From the IMG/VR virus record IMGVR_UViG_3300010158_003822, positions 1 to 24,104 of that record: a DNA stretch of 24,104 nt; one strand, written 5' to 3'. Below the pieces are notes generated by a model that saw only the letters and a program-made list of their open reading frames with translations, had not been told where the DNA came from and did not search any database. The DNA is from a virus. Within the stretch, counting starts at the first letter, position 1. The number at the start of each line of letters is the position of its first letter. This document shows positions 21,280 through 24,104 of the stretch, one piece after another. Position numbers and translations under genes: made by a program.

Positions 21280-21669
21280 TTATCTACGCATCCTGGCGCT
21301 GTCTTGTGCTTCTTGCTGGCTGAACACAGGTTGCAAACAACTCTTGTGCATGACAGCAATACCAATGACCTCGGTGCCGGTATACACTTTGTGTACTGTG
21401 GAAGTGGATCCACCAGCAGTCACATGACTGGGTATGTTGTGTGTTGTATTACGTCCCGGAGGTGTGGTCAACTTGTATGTGAGTGCAGGTGCCTTGAGCG
21501 CACGACTACGACGCTTTTCATCAGCATCCACTTCCCACTTTTTTTGCAGTTCCTTCCATGAGGCATCTAGCTCACGGGCTTTTTTTGCTTCTTCAGCATT
21601 ACGGAATTTTACCTTGCCACGTTTTTTACCGTTAAGGCTAAGGCTGGGATGGTGCAAGTGCATACTCAT
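21280..21669 (-). CDS. Conserved phage protein, first gene of early operon
   Basis: In this 129-residue protein, the N-terminal basic segment (NGKKRGKVKFRNAEEAKKARELDASW) is followed by a conserved block ALKAPALTYKLTTPPGRNTTHN, and then TGTEVIGIAVMHKSCLQPVFSQQEAQDSARMRR. The PPGR...HNIPS and YTGTEVIGI...MHKSNxVPVFS forms recur in many tailed phages as a hypothetical protein. No function is known. It has a GGAG Shine-Dalgarno and a near-consensus sigma70 promoter, so it is probably expressed early. A possible DNA-binding or nucleoid role is suggested only by its basic N-terminus. Confidence 0.7.
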   Translation of the reverse strand: MSMHLHHPSLSLNGKKRGKVKFRNAEEAKKARELDASWKELQKKWEVDADEKRRSRALKAPALTYKLTTPPGRNTTHNIPSHVTAGGSTSTVHKVYTGTEVIGIAVMHKSCLQPVFSQQEAQDSARMRR

Positions 21670-21693
21670 AGATTTCTCCAGTTATATGTACAT

Positions 21694-21722
21694 ATTATAG
21701 CAGATCCCGAATTATTGGTCAA
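21694..21722 (-). promoter_or_regulatory. Near-consensus sigma70 promoter of early operon
   Basis: TTGACC (21717-21722), a 17-base spacer and TATAAT (21694-21699) with an extended TGC before the -10 sit on the minus strand, followed by a leader with GGAG and the ATG at 21669. It fits a host RNA polymerase promoter and drives the coupled genes down to ErpA at 18273. Confidence 0.85.
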
Positions 21723-21732
21723 GTAATACTTT

Positions 21733-22047
21733 TTACTTAAACAGGATCAAGGCCATGAATCCGGCTTGCAGTATAAAACCAAATCCAATTGTGATAATGT
21801 TCAGCATGTCTTTGAGCACAACCGCCCGAAAAAACAACAGAACTAGACCTCCCCAAAGAAACAAGATTAGATCCAGGCCGGGTGTTCGATCGCTCAGCCC
21901 GGTCATCAGGGCCAAAAAGGTTGGCAGGGTTGCACAATGTAGAACTATGGCTGCCAACCAACCTAGAGTATCTGCCGAAAGTCGGGCTAGGCTGTTTGTA
22001 AAGTAGTCACGAACAGCAACGATTGCAACAGGGAAATTAAAAGGCAT
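21733..22047 (-). CDS. Small integral membrane protein
   Basis: This 104-residue protein has three predicted membrane segments: about 28-49 (LGWLAAIVLHCATLPTFLALM), 57-74 (GLDLILFLWGGLVLLFFRA) and 81-102 (MLNIITIGFGFILQAGFMALI). A short N-terminal stretch contains VRDYFTNSLARLSADT. It is a small, hydrophobic phage membrane protein, and could be a holin-like or membrane-attached function, but no lysis motif is clear. It has its own sigma70 promoter and GGAG Shine-Dalgarno. It ends about 10 bases before the next promoter's -35. Function is unknown. Confidence 0.7.
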   Translation of the reverse strand: MPFNFPVAIVAVRDYFTNSLARLSADTLGWLAAIVLHCATLPTFLALMTGLSDRTPGLDLILFLWGGLVLLFFRAVVLKDMLNIITIGFGFILQAGFMALILFK

Positions 22048-22069
22048 TAACGTTCTCCGTAAAAGAAAT

Positions 22070-22097
22070 ATTATATAACATGTAAAAATTAAGTCAA
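22070..22097 (-). promoter_or_regulatory. Sigma70 promoter of membrane-protein gene
   Basis: TTGACT (22092-22097), a 16-base spacer and TATAAT (22070-22075) lie on the minus strand, with a GGAG-containing leader before the ATG at 22047. It overlaps, on the other strand, the start of the GIY-YIG leader. Confidence 0.75.
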
Positions 22098-22099
22098 TA

Positions 22100-22165
22100 C
22101 ATAAATATAGGTGTAGTTCGCGGAACGGGAATTCCCAACTACTCTAACGCTTATAGGAGCAATCA
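22100..22165 (+). promoter_or_regulatory. GIY-YIG leader: late-like box, bulged hairpin and Shine-Dalgarno
   Basis: CATAAATA (22100-22107) is one base off the T4 late box. A hairpin follows: GTAGTT (22113-22118) pairs with AACTAC (22137-22142), and GGG (22127-22129) with CCC (22134-22136) across an AATT loop, with an eight-base left-side bulge. AGGAG lies downstream before the ATG at 22168. Homing endonuclease genes are often held down by such leader structures. Confidence 0.5.
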
Positions 22166-22167
22166 GC

Positions 22168-22770
22168 ATGAATATTTACTCAATTTACAAAGCAACTAAT
22201 ATCTGTAACGGAAAGGTGTATATCGGATACACTAAACACGGACTTGCACGTAGCATAGGTCATATATATGCCAAAAAAACAAATAACCCATTTCACAATG
22301 CAATAAGAAAATATGGCAAGGAAAACTTTTCTTGGGAAATTATATACCAATCCAAAGATCAAGAACACACGTTAAATGCTATGGAGCCTTATTTTATTAA
22401 GGAATACAATTCGTTCATTGACTTCGAAAATTCAAATGGTTATAACGCTACACTCGGTGGAGGAGAACATACTCATTCTGCACAAGCATTAATTAAAATG
22501 TCAAACCGAGCCATGGAGCAATGGAAAAATGTGGATTATCGAAACATGATGATAGAATTTAATAAAACCAAATGGTCTAACAATGAATTTCTTAAAAAAA
22601 GAACTCAAGGATGGGAAATAACAACGCCTCAAAAAGAAACAGTTATTTGTAAAAATTTAGCCGAATTCTGCAGACAACATAATTTAGATGACGGATGCAT
22701 GGTTGCTGTTAGTAAAAATTATCGACAGCAACACAAAGGATACGTTTGCAAACGCATACATATTTTGTGA
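22168..22770 (+). CDS. GIY-YIG homing endonuclease
   Basis: In this 200-residue protein, an N-terminal GIY-YIG nuclease domain has SIY (5-7), VYIG (17-20), Arg28 and a catalytic Glu in MEPYFI (73), the same spacing as in I-TevI/Seg enzymes. A C-terminal module, TVICKNLAEFCRQHNLDDG then HKGYVCKRI, fits an IENR1-type DNA-binding repeat. It is AT-rich and on the plus strand, with one base between its stop and the SleB stop on the other strand. It probably spreads its own gene by cutting DNA at intergenic sites; target is unknown. Its insertion does not disrupt a recognisable gene. Confidence 0.88.
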   Translation: MNIYSIYKATNICNGKVYIGYTKHGLARSIGHIYAKKTNNPFHNAIRKYGKENFSWEIIYQSKDQEHTLNAMEPYFIKEYNSFIDFENSNGYNATLGGGEHTHSAQALIKMSNRAMEQWKNVDYRNMMIEFNKTKWSNNEFLKKRTQGWEITTPQKETVICKNLAEFCRQHNLDDGCMVAVSKNYRQQHKGYVCKRIHIL

Positions 22771-22771
22771 T

Positions 22772-23341
22772 TCATTCATAGAAAATATGCTGACCGATTG
22801 TTGTAATTTTTTTCTTTTTCCAGCCCGGCGAAATGTATGTTGCATGGTAGAACATTGCATTTTCCAGGCCCGGCAGTCTGAAGTTTTCTAACAGAACTTT
22901 CTTTGCCACTAACTCAGATTCACGCCACAATTCCTTATGGATTGGTTTAACTTTGTAGCCGGTTTCACAATACCATGAGAATTGACAAATTACTTTTTCA
23001 TAGATCACGTTTTTCTGATACACAACTCCACAAATTGTATCAGCAAACTTTCCTGATTCTACCCTATTAAGAGTAACCTGTGCTACCGCAACCCGACCTT
23101 CAAAAGGCTCACTAGCGGCTTCCCAGTAGATGTTGCGTGTCAAACAATCCAAGGATCGAATTTTTTCTGTAGCCGACACGTAACCAGCAGGCATTGATTC
23201 AACACCTGCGCGGAGATTGTTTAATTTGTGATTGCATACTGCAATCACCACAAGGGCAATAATCCAAAGTCCCACAACTCGGAATGCTCGCAGACTCCAA
23301 ATTACGATTTGATCGCTGATATAGGTTACTTGTGCTTTCAT
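22772..23341 (-). CDS. SleB-type cell wall hydrolase with signal anchor
   Basis: This 189-residue protein has a basic N-terminus and one membrane segment (residues ~22-36, VVGLWIIALVVIAV) without an obvious signal peptidase site, which suggests a signal-anchor endolysin. Residues ~66-125 match the Hydrolase_2/SleB lytic domain (PF07486): RNIYWEAASEPFEGRVAVAQVTLNRV, then TICGVVYQK and CQFSWYC. Glu74 of YWEA is the likely catalytic acid. It cuts peptidoglycan and is probably the phage lysis enzyme, consistent with small membrane proteins in the same region. A strong sigma70 promoter lies upstream inside the ferredoxin gene's end. Confidence 0.83.
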   Translation of the reverse strand: MKAQVTYISDQIVIWSLRAFRVVGLWIIALVVIAVCNHKLNNLRAGVESMPAGYVSATEKIRSLDCLTRNIYWEAASEPFEGRVAVAQVTLNRVESGKFADTICGVVYQKNVIYEKVICQFSWYCETGYKVKPIHKELWRESELVAKKVLLENFRLPGLENAMFYHATYISPGWKKKKITTIGQHIFYE

Positions 23342-23417
23342 GGTAGTTTTACTTACTCAGTTGATTGCAGAACCGGCCAAAGACCGGGACAAAATGGGTA
23401 ATTTTTGTTATTATAAT

Positions 23418-23446
23418 AGTATATTATGATTCTTTGCCGGTGTCAA
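23418..23446 (-). promoter_or_regulatory. Sigma70 promoter of SleB-type lysis gene
   Basis: A consensus TTGACA (23441-23446), a 17-base spacer and TATACT (23418-23423) lie on the minus strand. The -35 and spacer fall inside the last codons of the ferredoxin gene. A 77-base leader leads to the ATG at 23341. A second TATAAT follows shortly after the -10. Confidence 0.75.
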
Positions 23447-23759
23447 ACAAATGTCGTTTTTGTACCACGGTGCCCCAATGTTCAGCATCAGGCAATGCTG
23501 GTTTCTTTTTGGTTATCACTTTCCACAATCTAGAAAAATCAACATTAATTTGGATAAAATCACGCTGATCTTCCGGTACATCATCTTCTGTATAAATGGC
23601 ATTCACCGGGCATTCAGGAATACACACTGCACAATCGATACATTCGTCGGGATTGATTACAAGAAAATTTGGACCTTCATAAAAGCAATCCACTGGGCAA
23701 ACATCTACACAATCAGTATGCTTACACTTTATACAAGATTCAGTTACAACATGGGTCAT
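23424..23759 (-). CDS. fdxA: 7Fe ferredoxin (FdxA-like)
   Basis: This 111-residue ferredoxin closely follows the 106-residue Azotobacter ferredoxin I form: [21 protein letters not shown], then [15 protein letters not shown]. Cysteines are at 9, 12, 17, 21, 25, 40, 43, 46 and 50, the same spacing as in the seven-iron protein, with a [3Fe-4S] set (9, 17, 50) and a [4Fe-4S] set (21, 40, 43, 46). Acidic and basic C-terminal parts match FdxA as well. It transfers low-potential electrons and has been tied to oxidative-stress responses. It overlaps NadE by four bases (ATGG/stop) and so is coupled to it. A phage copy is unusual. Confidence 0.9.
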   Translation of the reverse strand: MTHVVTESCIKCKHTDCVDVCPVDCFYEGPNFLVINPDECIDCAVCIPECPVNAIYTEDDVPEDQRDFIQINVDFSRLWKVITKKKPALPDAEHWGTVVQKRHLFDTGKES

Positions 23760-24104
23760 GGTAATTTACACACCGGAATTGGTTCCATCTTGTGTAAATT
23801 TTTTGCACGAATTGCTCGATACTTATTAAGATTTGTTTTTTCGGTACTGGTTACAGACTGGTCTCCGGACTCGTCCAACCACATGGTTCGTTCCAAGTCA
23901 GGATAACTCATACCCAGTTGTCCTTCATCTGTGCGGTCGTCATCCCAGAGTCCGTCAGTGGGTTCGGCGTCAATGATTTCCTGGGGCAGGCCAAACTCTC
24001 TGCCCATGTCCCATACCGTAGTTTTCATGCAGTCCCCAATGGGACTGATATCCACCCCACCGTCGCCGTACTTGGTAAAGAATCCTACCCCAAAGTCTTC
24101 TACC
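23756..24104 (-). CDS. nadE: NAD synthetase (NadE), partial; N-terminus outside window
   Basis: The minus frame is open from the window edge to the stop at 23756. The C-terminal segment [25 protein letters not shown] fits the NadE ATP/NH3-dependent core, where (G/A)xxTKYGDxxxDxxPI.DL.K is conserved. It then continues [41 protein letters not shown], the conserved helices with a TDE.xLG.SY motif. NadE amidates nicotinic acid adenine dinucleotide to NAD. The internal GTG at 24055 is not the start. It is immediately upstream of and overlaps the ferredoxin, suggesting joint expression. Confidence 0.88.
   Translation of the reverse strand, partial: VEDFGVGFFTKYGDGGVDISPIGDCMKTTVWDMGREFGLPQEIIDAEPTDGLWDDDRTDEGQLGMSYPDLERTMWLDESGDQSVTSTEKTNLNKYRAIRAKNLHKMEPIPVCKLP

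Noticed and set aside
23370-23390. CCGG...CCGG hairpin near 23375 as a terminator
   Set aside because: The stem is only four pairs, and on the minus strand no T-run follows. It lies in the SleB leader.
1-24104. tRNA genes, integrase, reverse transcriptase
   Set aside because: No cloverleaf with a CCA-adjacent acceptor stem and no integrase or reverse transcriptase motifs were seen. A tRNA search program should confirm this.

Overview
This window looks like part of the genome of a T4-like tailed phage (contractile-tail, marine or cyanophage-like lineage), most likely infecting an aquatic Gram-negative proteobacterium. The evidence is a T4 gp44-type clamp-loader ATPase, a short PhoH ATPase, a GroES-like co-chaperonin, long tail-fibre and adhesin genes, two free-standing homing endonucleases, densely packed genes joined by ATGA stop/start overlaps, and T4-late-like TATAAATA elements. 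The host guess rests on the proteobacterial look of the phage-carried ErpA, IF-1, FdxA and NadE proteins and on sigma70-type promoters. No tRNA, CRISPR array, integrase or reverse transcriptase was found. There is no gene-free stretch over about 170 bp.

Layout: (1) 1-5795, minus strand: a virion/tail-fibre block of three repeat-rich fibre proteins and four smaller proteins. The 710-residue fibre carries a complete seven-bladed beta-propeller made of near-identical 47-residue repeats. (2) 5958-6695, plus strand: PhoH. (3) 6683-8994, minus: an HNH-like homing endonuclease, a HAD-type nucleotidase and a radical SAM enzyme. (4) 8882-12446, minus: a replication/chaperone operon with gp44, GroES-like protein, a truncated DnaE-like protein and several conserved small phage proteins, read from a sigma70-like promoter placed so close that the mRNA may be leaderless. 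(5) 12490-17798, minus: virion proteins, including a 1368-residue Ig-like adhesin, plus a small fibre gene on the plus strand at 17887. (6) 18273-21669, minus: one tightly coupled early operon from a near-consensus sigma70 promoter. It encodes a conserved phage protein, three tandem small paralogues that end alike, a DUF2693-like protein, IF-1, superoxide dismutase, an SGNH hydrolase and ErpA. (7) 21733-24104: a small membrane protein, a plus-strand GIY-YIG homing endonuclease, a signal-anchored SleB-type cell wall hydrolase, a 7Fe ferredoxin (FdxA) and the C-terminal part of NAD synthetase (NadE).

Taken together, the phage appears to supply its own initiation factor, Fe-S carrier, ferredoxin, superoxide dismutase, NAD synthesis enzyme and radical SAM enzyme. 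This fits a strategy of keeping translation and iron-sulfur/redox metabolism running during infection. The most unusual points are this Fe-S/redox set, the phage IF-1, the fibre propeller whose variable codons cluster at the same loop positions and nearly all end in C, and the three-gene paralogue array joined by an identical 9-bp stop/start junction.
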